In this document: positions 1 through 13,085 of the stretch, one piece after another
Layout: each line of letters begins with the position of its first letter
Position numbering within the stretch: the first letter of the stretch is position 1
NCBI GenBank assembly: GCA_024138015.1
Contig: JAMXBB010000004.1
Span: 109,012,537 to 109,076,536 of the forward strand
From: Lumnitzera littorea
Lineage: Eukaryota > Streptophyta > Magnoliopsida > Myrtales > Combretaceae
Length of the DNA stretch: 64,000 nt
Reading direction: 5' to 3'
Position numbers and translations under genes: made by a program
The notes under the pieces: model-generated
What the model saw: only the letters and a program-made list of their open reading frames with translations
The model's database searches: none
Told to the model about the DNA's origin: nothing

Positions 1-3000
1 AAGGCAAAAAGAGAGTGGGTGTATAGAGAAGATGTTTCAAAATATTCATCTATTCATTCATTGAACATTGAATTACACAATAAAGGTCGGCATCTTGGCT
101 TGACTTATACATGTTTCAAAAAAAAAAAAAAAAACATGAAATATACATGCTAATTCCTTGGATCAGCTAACTTCAGTAACTTAGAAAAGTCTAAGGCATC
201 GATTTGTTCGGAGCATTGATTCGTCGGTGCTTTAGGTGGTAAGCTTTGACTTAGAGTAGGGTCTAAGGGATGCGAACCAAGAGCAGTAGGAGGATCGCCC
301 AAAGATGAATTGTCTTGAGGAGTTACTTTGGGGGCAGCCTTCGACTGGGTTGCTGGGGCAAAGTGGATATAGAAGCGCTTTGCCCAGCCCTAGCAGTAGA
401 GGGAGCGCTTGGATCATCAAAGGCTGCTTGGGCAACCTCTCTATCATGTGCTAAGGCTTCCTTCTTCTTGTTGAAGGTTGGAGAATCTAGAAAGTTGATA
501 GAGAGGTTGGAGAATCTAGAAGGTTGGAGAACCAAGAGCAGTAGGAGGATCACCCAAAGATGAATTGTCTTGAGGAGTTACTTTGGGGGCGGCCTCCGAC
601 TGGGTTGCTGGGGCAAAGTGGATATAGAAGCGCTTTGCCCAGCCCTAGCAGTAGAGGGAGCGCTTGGATCATCAAAGGCTGCTTGGGCAATCTCTCTATC
701 ATGTGCTAAGGCTTCCTTCTTCTTGTTGAAGGTTGGAGAATCTAGAAAGTTGAGGAAGCTTAGATCAAGGTCCGAATAATGGGAGAGAACCTCCTTCCTT
801 ATATGGTGCGTGGAGTCTGTTGTCAGGTCTTTTAGCTCGTCCAACCACTTCTCGATCTTCCGATAGTCGGTGACTACCTTCTTAGCGGTAGCATCGTTGA
901 AGACCTTTATAGTCTCCATTTTTGAGATGATCTCCTCCATCTTGGAAACTTTCTCTCGCAACTCTTGGACCTACCGCTTCAATCCGACTTTTAAACTGGT
1001 TAGCTCTAGTGAAGTGGCTTTAACACTTTGGCACTTGGACACTTTCATCGCCAGTTCGGTTTGCAACCTTGCCGCCGACGCCCTTAACTCGACATTCTCC
1101 TTTTTGAGATGGGCCTTGGCTTTGCCCTCCTCATCCAGCCTCTAAGAGAGGCGAGCCTTCATCCTTTGCTTGTTCTCAACTGAGCCTTCAGGTCGTCGGC
1201 CTTTTTAGCTGCTTTCTCCATATTTCCTCGCTCCTGTTTTGCATCTTTAAGCCTCACTTAAAGTCCCATTACTTGTACATAAGAGTGACGCAAGCACTTG
1301 TTAGCCTTAGAGAATTTTCTTAAATATTTATTAGTAGAAGTCTTTGCCTCTTGTAGCTACTTTTTATGCAGGCGCAACACTTCCCTAAAGTCCTTTACTT
1401 CTTTTTGGGCCGTATCAAATCTATTCAATTGAAGCAACACTTGGCCATGGTATCGTAAATTAAAAAAAAAAAAGGGGCCACCGTTAATGCCATGATGAAT
1501 AAAATACATCAACATAAGAGTAACAAAAACTTATTTGCCACATCAGTGTGCTCAAGTGGCTTACTATCTCCAAGGGATTGTCCTCACCTTCCTTTAAGAG
1601 CTTCTCGAGGATAGCCTAGTTGCTGAGAGTGTAAGACCCTAGGGAAGCTTGGTAGCTAAGCGTCTGGTGCCGCATCATTAGATCGTTGGGGCAGACCTTC
1701 CACTTCAGCCTTAGGAGCTTTCCCTTGGTTCTCTTCATTTCCATCTTGGGGGCTCCCCTTAAAAATTCTTCATCTCGAGAGGTGTACTGTACTTCTTGGA
1801 ATGAGTCTGACCCTATCTCTATCAGCCTAAAATTGTTTAGGATTTCAAATAATTTGTTTCTAATGTTGTCAATGCTTTGACAGGGATGATCCATCGACCG
1901 TTCGTTCCATTTCCCTTGACTTAAAAGTGCCCTTGCTAAGGGCCTCTACTTCTTAGCTCTAGGCCTTGACTCTTCAGTCGTCTCGATAACCTTGTGCTTT
2001 TGGCTGACCACTTGAAAAAGTACAATCCCTTCAACAATTTCTTCTTCTCTCACCTTTGGAGGAGAAAGCATCTGGACATCGGGCTTCTTCGCATTGGCAC
2101 CTTCATCACCCACGACAATGGGCTTGGTAGCGGGGGTGATGGTAGGAGTAGGTAGAGCTACATCCAAAGGCTCCGCATCGACGAGCTCATCCTGTATGTC
2201 GATGGAAATCCCCTAAGGAATAGATCTCGACTGTGCCCTATTAGTCTCCCCAAGCCTTAGCTTTGGCTTTATTGCCTTACACTTCGATGGGTTTACCGTG
2301 GTTTTCGCTTGGTATTGGTTCATCAACTCATCTATAAAGGGATGAGGCATCCTTGCGGCCAAATTTTTGCCTGCATGAAATTCAATTGAAAGTTAAAGAA
2401 GGAAAAGAAGAAGATACCAAAAGGAACTACTACTACCATTCATAAAATATTGCTGTGACCGACATGTCCAAGGAGGCCTTCCCATCCTATAAGTGCTGGA
2501 CAAAGCATCTCAACACTAGCACGATAGATAGGCGCATAAAACAAACCTATACCTTCGACTCATTTCTTCACCACATCTTTTTTCATGTTGGGGAAGAGCT
2601 TAGAGATTGGACATTGGAAATACCTTTCTATAGTCTTCGCAGCATTAATGTCCTGGCCGTATCTTAGCGCCATGAAGGCTAAGATATCTTGGACGCCTCA
2701 GTGTTATTGGGACCAAGCCCCTTCTTGCCCCCGGTTCGGACCATTTTGATCCACCACGTCCAAAAGTTTGCCTCCTCGAATAGTTCAACTACCATGTATT
2801 TATCTTACCAGCCCTTCACTGAATCCACAAGACTATGGAACAACTTCTTTCTTGGGTGTGGCTGGAGGTAAGACCACCCTTAATGCTCTTTTACATGTAG
2901 AAGTGACTAAAGCTCGACAGTAGTCCTTACCATTAGATACTAGCAAAGCACCTGAAAAGCCTTTAGCACCTTCTATTCATTAGGAGGGACTTGCGATGGA

Positions 3001-3481
3001 TTGTACTGGTTGTAGTTGAAAATTTCTTTTTTGAAGTAGTTCGGAGAGAGGCATTGCCCTAACTTTAGGCACTTTTGAAACACTACAAGTGCCTCCCTAA
3101 TAGTAGGGCTATTCGTTCGTACCTTTTCAGCAACTTTATTTGGCACCTAAGGATCGCCTCAACAACGAAGTTACTTATAATCCAACTGGGGGTAGATTGC
3201 TTACTTTTGCTTACTCGGTCACTAGGCTCTTTACTCATCTTGAGAGCATCGAACAAATCCTTTGCAAAGGGTAGAGGAGCATACACATATATATCTTTAA
3301 GGTTGACATCGATGATCTTAGCCCTGTCTAGTGCCTCCACGGCTATCCTAATAGGCTTATCAAGTTATGCTAGCGACAAGACTTCATTCTCTCGTGCCAG
3401 AAGGAGGTCATTCTTTATAGAATTGGAGCCAGAGATATGTAGTGATGAAGATGAATTTATCTCACCTTTGTTAGTCAACAT
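1..3481 (-). pseudogene. TE1: degenerate Gypsy-type transposon ORF (gag-like / putative plant transposon protein)
   Basis: An ORF remnant reads leftward from an ATG at 3481-3479. Near the start it has the segment EALDRAKIIDVNLKDIYVYA (about 3340-3280), then QIKLLKRYERIALLLGRHL, both matched by the plus-strand copy at 25.4 kb (TE2). Further on, VVEL-x(4)-A-x-FW-x(2)-WIK is also shared with TE2. Pieces at 2167-1946 (Pro/Thr/Lys-rich linker) and 961-578 (Glu/Lys-rich, coiled-coil-like, starting MREKVSKMEEIISKMETIK) lie in order further left. Stops break the frame, for example TAG after LSLA near 3370 and TAA at 2807-2805. The layout of a globular N-terminal part and a C-terminal coiled coil resembles proteins annotated in plants as 'putative gypsy type transposon'; that family label is from general knowledge and not proven here. 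No protease, RT or integrase is seen, so it is probably a non-autonomous element. It runs off the left edge. Confidence 0.6.
274..753 (-). repeat. 255-bp tandem duplication inside TE1 ORF
   Basis: The sequence beginning GAACCAAGAGCAGTAGGAGG at 274 recurs at 529. The two units are nearly identical through the shared block ending near 753. The period is 255 bp, which is 85 codons, so the reading frame is preserved and the encoded block ...FLDSPTFNKKKEALAHDRE... occurs twice. Similarity is high enough to suggest a recent unequal exchange or slippage event. Confidence 0.9.
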
Positions 3482-3613
3482 GGTTGCAATATTTGAAGAA
3501 GGAAGAAAGATTGAGAAACTTTTGAAGAAAGTTTGAAAGTTTAAATGTGAACGCAGAATTTGTAATGGTAGAACGAGAAGATTGCAGAAAAGTGATCCCT
3601 CATTGTGATTCTA

Positions 3614-3625
3614 CTATTTATAGGC
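3614..3625 (-). promoter_or_regulatory. TATA box in TE1 5' LTR/leader
   Basis: On the minus strand this reads GCCTATAAATAG. It lies about 130 bp upstream of the TE1 ATG at 3481 and is followed by a pyrimidine-rich leader, as expected for an LTR promoter. Leader sequence upstream of it (around 3640-3690, GGGATTCGTGCTTA) is recognisable at 25,230-25,250 before TE2, supporting a shared LTR. The LTR ends were not resolved. Confidence 0.5.
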
Positions 3626-6600
3626 AAACCATTTAGGAAGCTGTATAAGCGGTTATAGGGATCCGTATAAGCACGAATCCCTATTCCCTAATCCCAACGA
3701 AGTAGTTCCTCCGGAATCCAATGAACAACAACGATTACTTAGGATTAGCTTGTGAATTTGTGCCACCGTAGTAAAATCATTACCAATGGCATGCTATGCA
3801 CTTAAGTGCGAAAAGACAGTGCAAGCCCTGTTATGCCGCAACCTAAATGTTAAGTCAGGAACACTTCCAAATGCCAATTCGTCCCGTCGCATCCACCTTC
3901 TTTCAACAATGAAATTGATGGCACTCGCCTTCTTTTAGCATTGAATCAGTAACTTCCTTTACCTTTCCCACCTTTCCCTTCCGCTGCTAAGTAGAATAGC
4001 TTTTCTTCCTCTCGAGTGACTGAAACTACCTTATGCTATCTCTCTTTCCTTCTTTCTAGTATCTAACGAAATGGCAGTTGGATTTCCTAGTTCCAATGTT
4101 CTTTTGATTGCTAAACTGTACTTGAGACTTTTCCTTCGAATCCCTTCTATCCTTCCCTCCTTACTCTATTTTGTCTACAGAGTAAAGCCATCTCAATGCC
4201 ATCATGAAGCCTAAGACATCTCATTGGACATGGAATGCCTCTAATGAGCTCTTTCCAGTAACAAGTCTCGGGTATTCTATCCTCCCATACATCCTTCCGA
4301 CAACGCATTCAATAGCATAACATAAGGCTTCGTTACTTGACTTCATAGCCATTCTCTAAGAAAAGTAAGTAACTAAGGCTACCTTAATCCCCTTAAGTCA
4401 GGATTTTGAAGCTTAAGAGCAAGAGTAACTATAGTTTCTATGGCTAGGCTTGGAAAAGTAACTGCGTGCAATTTGAGTTCTAGTTCTTTACAAGACAGAT
4501 GAGAACTTGAGCTAACAAGTGTGCCTTGAGTGGAATCCTATTTATACTCTTTTTACTATATTGGCAAGATGGGTTCAAAGTTCTTATCTTAGTAGCTAGG
4601 CAGCTGCAACTAAGCCAATAGTTGTTCGGGTCAAGGCATGAAGCTAGAGGTTCTATTTATGGTCTTGAGACAGAGGTCAGGGGCAATGTATTCTATAGGA
4701 TAGGTAGCCTCTCGACTAGTAATAGTGGGTGATTTCCCACGGAGTGGTAAGGTTGACTTTCTTTTCTTTTTTAGAAGGAGAAGCTATATAGCAGATACAT
4801 GGAAAGCATTTTGATCGGACAATCACCTTTAAAAGGCAAAGTATATGTAGCTGCACGCTAATTTGCTACAACATGACATCTATTATGTCGCATTTAATGC
4901 ACGGAATACAGGTGGACAAAGATCACATTTTGAAAAGGTTCCTTTTAATAAGTTTCCTCAGGGCCCATTCAGCTTCCACCTGGTTGGTACGATAAAGACA
5001 TGCTATGGTAGTGTTTGCTCAATCCTTGGCGAGCACTTTTCGGATAGTTTTGTTCATAGTTTTAAAGCGCTTACCTAATGAGTTACGAGGGTGTCCTGCT
5101 TTGATATCCCAATCAAGGCTCTACTTCGTTCAACTCTTCGATACTCCACTTCAAAACAATTGTTAACCACTTTGATCCATCCCACCTTAGAAATTTTCGG
5201 CTCGGTATCCACTGCTTCAAACATTTTCACCTCGGCTAGCTTTTAACCTGGACCTATACTTTCACTACGTCAATACTGTAGCCAGGTCAAACTCCTTTAT
5301 TTCAGATTGGTCATGCTTGAGCAACCCATATATTCCTTCTCCTTACCTTCGCCTCGGTAATGAGATTGTAGGGTGGTAAGTGTTGACATGGCACTTTGGA
5401 CATAAGCCCATCAAGTCTGATCGGATTTGACATGTCTCGTAACCTAAGGCTCGCTCTTGTGGCCCTAAGCCCTAAGCCCTAAGCCTGCATTGACTAAGTT
5501 CAATAAGACCTACAATGGCTAGAATGCATAAAATAAGGATTGGTTAGTGTAAAATAGTCATGTCTTGAAAAAGTGGGACATGTCGAGTATAATAACCTTA
5601 CTCTTCTATATTTGCAAGAGAAGATCTCTCCCACTAATTGACATTTAACTACTAGTTCTATTTCATTATAAATATCGGATTGTTGCCTAATAGTCTAAAT
5701 TACTTCATACTTTCAAAAGCTCAACTACTAACTTAAGTATCGGAATGACTACGTCAAACGACTTCTCGATATTCCCTCACTATGTGTTGTTTTATAGGTT
5801 TATATATTGACCAAAACTCAGAGACAACAGAAAAGAACGTAATACTAATCATCATGGAATTAAATAAAATAAGGTAGAAATCTATATATACGTTGTTTAG
5901 TTGAATATAACATAATTGTAATTACTTTCTTTATCTTGAATAAGGATAAGAATGAATAAAAATTAAAATCTCTAAAAGACCCTCATTCAATTAAATGATA
6001 ATAAAAATACAGAACAATCAAAACTGACCAACATTTTTTTCACCAAATCAAACCTATGACTTATAAAAAAAATAAAAAAGAAAGGAGAATAGAAACCTAC
6101 AGTAGAAACCCTAACCCCATTCCGCGCAATCAAATCGATGGAATCAAACAAAAAATAGAAGTATCAACCTGGAGTCGGCATAAAAATATAAAAATATCAA
6201 GTTAGAGCTGGAACCCACCTCCGGTAGAAACCACAACCCATTCCTTCATATTTCTTAATCATGACTTCATCACCATCGAGAAACCCACCTACGATGAAAT
6301 GAGCTACTGGAGCTGGAATTTATTCCTCTTCCATCTAGAGAGGACGAAGGTAGATTAGGATTTTTCTTTACTGTCGAGAAGTCCACTTTCATTTTTCTTC
6401 ACACAAATAGATTAATTTTCTTATTTCTTCAACGCGGTATTTTCCACGATTGAGAGGCCCATCTCCTTCGTTGTCTTTACCGTAATACGTCGGGTTTTCC
6501 CTTTGATTGTTTCAGATGCGTGAGAAGTGAGAGAAGGTGATGCGGTTGATTAGGGTTACAAAAAGGTGTTTTGTTTGATGTTGGTATGATGTTTTGTTTG

Positions 6601-6731
6601 AAATATAATTAGTTATATTTTCTGTATTTAGATAGGGTATTTTCAGAATAAAAATAAGGAAATGAAGTCGTAATTACAATTCATTTCGTTTACTTAAGGG
6701 GAACAATAATTCTATTTCTCTCTTATTCTTT
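3626..6731. other. Non-coding stretch, partly TE1 LTR, otherwise anonymous
   Basis: No reading frame here looks protein-like. The first few hundred bases are probably TE1 LTR. The rest is AT-rich sequence with pyrimidine-rich tracts and short simple repeats, including three CCCTAAG units near 5,463-5,484. No exon structure or RNA gene was recognised. Confidence 0.5.
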
Positions 6732-7104
6732 ATGAGGATTGTAAATGAATTAAATTGGTTCGTAAACTATTCGAATTCAATTTGAATTTTATTTGATTTC
6801 GATTCGATGATAGTTAAGTTGAGCTCGAGTTATTCAAATAGTAAATTAAGTTGAGCTAGAGTTTTAAAATACTAAGCTCGTTAGACTCATGAGTTTAATT
6901 AATCTTATTATAATTTTTAATTTATTTAAATATAAATAAATATAATATTAGTTTGAAAAAATTTGAGTTTAATTGAGTTAATCGAATCGAGTTTAAATTT
7001 ATCATATATATTTTTGAATTGAGTTCGAACTTAAAACTTTTGATTGGACTCAAGTTGAGCTTGAGCTCAAGCACAATATCGTTCGATTCGATTCGATTAC
7101 ACTC
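6732..7104. mobile_element. Small terminal-inverted-repeat element, copy 1
   Basis: An AT-rich block starts AGGATTGTAAATGAAT and ends with the inverted form ATTCGATTACACTCTT. The inside is rich in repeated GAGCTCGAGTT and TTGAGCTTGAGCTC motifs on both strands. It is flanked by CTTATTCTTT (6722) and CTTATTCCTT (about 7103), a probable 8-10 bp target-site duplication. Copies 2 (21.6 kb) and 3 (34.4 kb) share the ends. It has no coding capacity and is best described as a MITE-like DNA element; a hAT or Mutator superfamily would suit the duplication length, but this is inference. Confidence 0.5.
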
Positions 7105-8452
7105 TTATTCCTTTCTAAGACTTTATTACCATGTTCACTTTGCCAAATCCTAATTATTAAGAAATTCTAATTTTTAAAAATTAGGAATTAAAATTCTTTA
7201 CTTGAAGTTATGAATTGCAATTCCAAAAAATAAATGACCATTACTACTCTTTTTTCGTTCTTCTTCTTCTTCACCACTGCTACTCACCACTATCTTCTTC
7301 TTTTCACTCACCATCGCACCACTTATGCCACCTATCACCAACAACTACATTACTACTCCTATGCCCATAAAAGAATTTTGGTAAGCTCTTGATTAAGTAA
7401 AAACAAAATCAAACTAGGGTCATCAAGATTTGTTGAAATTAAGGTTTGAATGAAAAATTAATATTGAAGTTGGGATGAAAACAATAGTGAACTCTTGTGT
7501 AAAAGGAAAAGTGAAATCATATGCCATTAATTGGTTTTTATTCATTTATTTTTGTTTCTTTAAAACTAAATAGAACAAAGAAATTTTTGAAGTAAATCCT
7601 CATATTGAAGATGAAGGAAAAAACATAAAATTGAAGACAGAGAGTTTGATGATGAAAAGATTGGATTAAAGACAACAATTAGATTTCTTCTTTTTATTGA
7701 TTAAAGATAGAGTTTTGAAAAGAAAATAAAAATCATAAAGGAAGAAGATGAGGGCAAAATTGATTTTTTAATTTCTATTATATGTTCATTCTTAATAGAA
7801 TATTTGTACAACTAAATACTATAGTTAGCATTAATCCCTTTATTTTATTATATAAGAATTTTAATTCTATTTTTCTCTTATTCAATTCAATAAAGTGAAT
7901 GATCCATAAGTGTTGATAATGAATGGCTATACATAGTTTTCAAGGAATTATAGATAATGAATGGCCATACACTGTTTTCAAGGAATTAGAAATCCTACGG
8001 AATCTCAATTATAAGGGCCAAAAGCAAGTACACAAGGGACCATAAGTAATACGGGGGGAATTCCCCCAAGTGAGCATGGCGTCAGTATTTGGTCGAAACC
8101 ATGCAGGAACGAACTCATGTTGCCCACAAACTTGATCTGTTGTCCAAAATTTTAAGCGATACAGCATGTCTTATCTATCTTTTTAGTTACATATCAATTG
8201 AAAGAGATACCAAATTCACAATCCTTAATTAGCCCTTCAATAAACGGAAATTGAGGAGGACATGGCAGAGAAAATACAACTCTCTTATTCCAAAATCTCG
8301 AAATTGCCAATTTACAAACGATTACTAATTAATAGTCTTAACGATACAAATTTTCCCGGTCGACAATCATACAATACCATACAAGAAATTACAACCTTAA
8401 AGCTAGGAAAAGGAAAAAAAAAAAAAAACGGATGCATTGCTCTTGGTTTACG
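7105..8452. other. AT-rich intergenic DNA and probable 3' UTR of the KONJAC-like gene
   Basis: No coding sequence was recognised. The part nearest 8452 should be the 3' UTR of the minus-strand gene ending at 8453. A 38-bp tandem duplication lies at 7915-7990. Confidence 0.5.
7915..7990. repeat. 38-bp tandem duplication
   Basis: The unit starting GATAATGAATGGCTATACAT at 7915 is repeated from 7953 with three or four substitutions. It lies about 460 bp downstream of the KONJAC-like stop codon. Confidence 0.8.
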
Positions 8453-11400
8453 TTATAGAATTATTTCTTCTTGAACACTAACATTGAGTGTCTTGTTTGG
8501 AAGGACAATGCTATTGACAACCACCACCTCATCTTCAACAGACACAGCTTCACCTGAGAACCAGACAAAGCAATGATGAGAATATGCCCAGTGAATCGAA
8601 ACTTCATCTATAAAAAGGAAATGGAGAAAGGAAGAAACGGATGTTCGAGGAGTACCAAGAATTGTGATCCCGAGTTTTGCGTTATAAGCTCCTCCACCCT
8701 GAAATCATAAACCCTACTCAGAGAAGGTGTTGCCACTAATTTTTGAAGAAGTGGAGAACTTAGTTATGCAAGGGAGTTAACCAAGGAAACGAGTGACTTG
8801 AACAAAGTACACACGAAATCATCTTTGAATCGCTATGATTTATTTTTCCAAGCGAATCGATAGTCAAGTGCTCAAGTTCACAAAATTCATTATACTTGTA
8901 CTTGCCTGGACACGGGACCATCTTCCTACGGAAGATTTCCACCCAATGATTGAATGCAGAACCACTGCATTTTCCTGAGAAAAGCACAACCCAGTTAAAA
9001 CTCACAATCGAGTTGAATTCAATGAAGTAGTTATGTCCTCAAATCGCATACCTCAATTTGAACACCATCAAGAATAATACAGCTAATAAGCCTAGCACCA
9101 GCTCCTATTCGTGCATTTGCAGATACTGACACATTGGGTCCAATCTGTTTTGCATAAACAGAATCAGCTTCAGCTTAACCACATAAAAGACAGCTATGTA
9201 GTGAATATTTCAGCAGAATGAAGTGTACGCCAGCAGGCATGCTCCAAAAATTACCTTTGCAGTAGGGTGTACTTTAGCTGATGGATGAATAAAAACATCG
9301 CCAATGATGGTGGCACTCTTTGTGCCATCTCCTCTTGCCAAAAGATTGGGGGAGTTGAACCGGAACTGAGAAAGATACAGACCAGAGCATTTTAAGGACA
9401 TACTGCAGAACCATATGAAAACCGGTTAGACAAATATTGGTCCCAATTGCAGTTATACAGTCAACTGTGTAGAAGAGCAACGATGTTCTGCTCACCCTGG
9501 AGTTTTAATCTGCTCCCAGAAGTCCATAGTTTCATATGTGTATAACTGCTTTTTACCAGCAAGAGGTGATAAGATGTCTTGATCCAATCTTACGAAATCC
9601 GTGGGAACACTCCTGATAAAGGAATCAATGTTAATATCATACGGGACAAAAGGTCCAGATAAAGAAGAGTAACAACAGCATCGTTTGACAATGAGGATTC
9701 CGTTTATGCATAGCATTCTGAACGGTAAAGCTTTTCTAGCACGCATGATGTATGGATGCTGAAGTATGAAAAGTTTCTTTCTGGGTATATAGATAACACA
9801 TCAAGAAAGTAGCAACATATATCATTTCAGATTTTATATACGATCAATTTTCAAGATTTATGAAACTCAACAATATATTTCAGTTATTGATCACTGATCA
9901 GTAAATATAGACCAACAGCAGTCTGCTTATAGTTTCACTAGCCTTATTGCCCCTTCAGTTATAGTTTTTTATCCATTAATTCTCAAAAATATGAAACAAC
10001 CACTAATCCATCAATTTCTTTTGGCGATTGAAACAAAAAAAAGAAAAAGAAAAAGAAGAAGCATTGATGCAGATGCAAAAGTATGAGCTATTCTGAAAAA
10101 CATCTGACAATGGAAGAGCCAAGCTCTGAGTAGATGAAAAGAGCAACTTTAATGACTAGCTCTCCTGTCTTTCCAAGTCCATCTAGAAATATAGCCAAAG
10201 TAGGATAAATACGGTTCAGGCCAAACTTGAGAGGAGCACCTTATTACTGGCTGCAGTGCCTCAAAGCTGGATACACGCTTCAGGTTCGCTGAAAAGGCCA
10301 GAGTTAACTTTTCAGAGAGTGAATATGCAATTATGAAACCCTTTTTCGATTGACAATGAAAATGACCGAAACAAAAACTGAAAAATGCATTTCTTCTGGT
10401 TCTAAAGGAAAAGAAACTCTTCCATGTCCATCTGAACTCTGATAAGAAGGAATAAGATAAATAGTCATTTTAGAAAGTAATCTGCTACTAACCTCTTTCC
10501 TTCCTTTGACTTGAGACATTTTGGATGGCAGTGAAAATATCAGGTGTAAAGACGTAAACACCACAGTTTATGCGGTCACTTACCTGCAAGGGACAAAATT
10601 TTTCTTTTGGTAATTAAAGTTGGAAATTTGATGATGTGAGAAATGGAATAGTTTAAAATTCAAAGCCAAACAGCATTAAACATGGAGAATGCATAACAGA
10701 GATAATCTAGATTTTCAGACTTACAAAAGTTTCAGGTCTCTCTGTGTAATGTAGCAGTTCATTGGTGGCTGGATCAGCTACCAATTCACCAAATTGGCTG
10801 GCTGACTCAGCAGAAACCTGTGCAGAAGCAGAGAACAAGAGCCACAGTGTAAAGACTAACGTATGAAGCAACATAGGTTAAAGTGGAAACATAAAGCCAT
10901 TCATGCAAGCATCTACAACACTTTTTACTTACCTTGATAACTAGGAGTGTGCCCACCCCACCATACCTTATGTGAGCCTCTGGATATGCAACATGAAGTA
11001 GATAAAAATGAAGACTCGCAGAAGCCATGTTAAAACAAGATATCATGACTTGGAAGCAATCAATGATCGCATATGCAGTTGTTATGACATGGATTGAGCA
11101 GAGGAAATAGCAGAAAGGTATAAATACAAAGATACAATAAATAAGGTCCATTACCAAGCATTTCTGGCAGTGGGAAACTGCAGCAAACATCACAGTTGAG
11201 CAGGAAGATATGAGACTGCAAATGCATCAAGCAACATGATTATTTCTGCAACACGACTTGCAAGCCATAACAAGCCCCCGGAAAGAAGGTAATTAGAATG
11301 TAGGCTGTTAACGAGTGCCCTCTAGCCACTTATGAAATCCCTAAAGGAGGAATTTTCCACATTCTCCAAGTTTGATTGCACACTTTACGGAAAGGTGAAA

Positions 11401-13085
11401 AGTTTCATTAGTTGGTGTCTTAATAAGTGCCCCAAAGAGCACCTGCTTAAAAAATGTATAAAATATCTTGCAAGAAAAAATATGTTTAGGAAAGAGGTAG
11501 TTCACCGAACTCCGTATAATTAAACAATCCTAACTAGCAATTAAACAAAATTCCTCATGCACCAATCAAATCACGAAAGACCAACCATTTTCTTTTCTGT
11601 ATTACACAAATTAAACTATCAAGTATTACCAACTTACTTGAGGATAGAGAAACCATAATGATATGAACTTAAAAAACAATATGCACTATAATAAAATTAC
11701 AAAATCCACATTTTTCCAAAAATAACTTTCTCTAGAGCAAGTTGGAATTATCAATGAGGTGAGAGGAGGAAAAAGAGGACTTCAATAAAAAGATTGAGAA
11801 GGAGTTGTGTGTATCAATCTAGAAGAGAGTTTGACACAAACCGGACTATCCTCCATGATCAAATCTCTGAAATAATAAATCCCCCCAGCCGAACCATGAG
11901 GCTTGTCTTCCTTTAAGTATCTAGAAATCATATCAGTTAAAATGTTAATACCATCACCGATTAACAGCAATTCAATTGGCTTCAAACAAGATGTCCAAGA
12001 CATTGCATGAGCAAGTACTAACCGGACTGGAACTTTAAGCTCATTAGAGATAGAAGACACGTAGAGAGCAAATTCGCGCTCCTCATAGAATCCTATGAGA
12101 AAGATTTGTGCTAGGTTTGGAATCTACAAATCAGAAAACCAAAAGGTATTCACTTTCAATATCTCAAATTGGTAGAATTGATCCATGTATTGATTTATTT
12201 TTAAATGGAAGATTTTGCAATATGCAATACCCTTTTGCAAGCAGATATGGGATGATGAACCATCGGTTGCCCAGCTAAAGGAAAAAGTGGCTTTGGAATA
12301 TTCAGAGACAATGGTCTAAATCTAGTACCTGCATATACAAAGTTATAACCTTAAAAATATGGTAATCATCATATAATCCTAAAACAACAAATTGACTTCA
12401 TAATATCCCTAGTCAATGGCCTAGATCCTATAACTACACAATCAAATTCACATGCAAAATGAATTTAGCAAATAAGACTATCATAATATAAACTTAAACC
12501 AACAAAGTGGTTCAAAATGGTGAAACTAGCACCAAGCACAGTAAATTTAGCAAATGGGCATACATTGTATAGAAAGAAAACAACTTCGTACATGGTTAAA
12601 TTCCTAAAAATAGAATACACTATCAAAACGATACCATCAGATAAACCATTACCAACTTCCTAATTAAAAAAAAAAAAAACAAAACCTACACAAAAACATG
12701 ATATCATCATCATATTCAGAGTCCCTGGCCAAGATGCAGTAACTACACAAAAAAGGCCACAACTTCAAAGTATCCAGCAACTGGGTATAACTAAATGAGC
12801 CCAAAACAGCTTCCTACACGGACCAAAAATCTAGAAATCATCATTTCAATTCCAAAACAAATCCGAACATGAGAATAAACTAGAATTTCAGCAAATGTAC
12901 ATACCGTATGGTTTCCAAATTCAAATCCCAAACCAAGAATGAAGTAAAACAAACCATGTTAATCCGATTGAAAGCATGATATCATCATATAATGCTAAAG
13001 ATCCAATCTCGAATCCAAAGTTCATACCTTTAGTAGGACCACCCACCATGATCACAGCAACAACTTTCTCCCCTGAGCTCCCCAT
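8453..13085 (-). CDS. KJC1: KONJAC/GMPPA-type GDP-mannose pyrophosphorylase-like protein, 415 aa, 15 exons
   Basis: Exons (minus): 13085-13028, 12328-12231, 12123-12023, 11920-11842, 11215-11155, 10979-10933, 10817-10725, 10583-10493, 10288-10240, 9612-9496, 9402-9255, 9144-9052, 8974-8906, 8698-8656, 8553-8453. They sum to 1,248 nt with all phases compatible, giving 415 aa, the length I recall for Arabidopsis KJC1. Residues 14-26 hold the nucleotidyltransferase signature (VGGPTKGTRFRPL). FLLNCDV (116-122) carries the metal-binding Asp. From about 297, IIGDVFIHPSAKVHPTAKIG and following hexapeptides form the left-handed beta-helix. The protein ends VQEEIIL. No signal peptide or membrane segment is seen, so it should be cytosolic. 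In Arabidopsis, KONJAC proteins stimulate the GDP-mannose pyrophosphorylase VTC1 and support glucomannan synthesis; animal GMPPA is a regulatory subunit. A 5'-UTR intron (donor near 13331, acceptor near 13135) is possible. The symbol is by family; KJC1 and KJC2 cannot be separated. Confidence 0.93.
8699..8905 (-). other. GC-AG intron (intron 13) of the KONJAC-like gene
   Basis: Exon 13 ends ...CGTGTCCAG and the intron begins GCAAGTAC, a strong GC-type donor. The acceptor is TTTCAG before GGTGGAGGAGC. Using this GC donor keeps frame and joins SRVQ to GGGAYN, as the family requires. The other 13 introns in the coding region start with GT. Confidence 0.85.

Noticed and set aside
5463..5484. Three CCCTAAG units resembling plant telomere repeat CCCTAAA
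   Set aside because: Only three units and the wrong seventh base; not evidence of an interstitial telomere.
8054..8067. Perfect 14-bp palindrome GGGGGAATTCCCCC
   Set aside because: Isolated, with no neighbouring promoter or partner site; could be chance in repeat-rich DNA.
10807..11193. 128-codon minus-strand open frame
   Set aside because: It is the read-through of two KONJAC-like exons and the intron between them; the spliced model explains it better.
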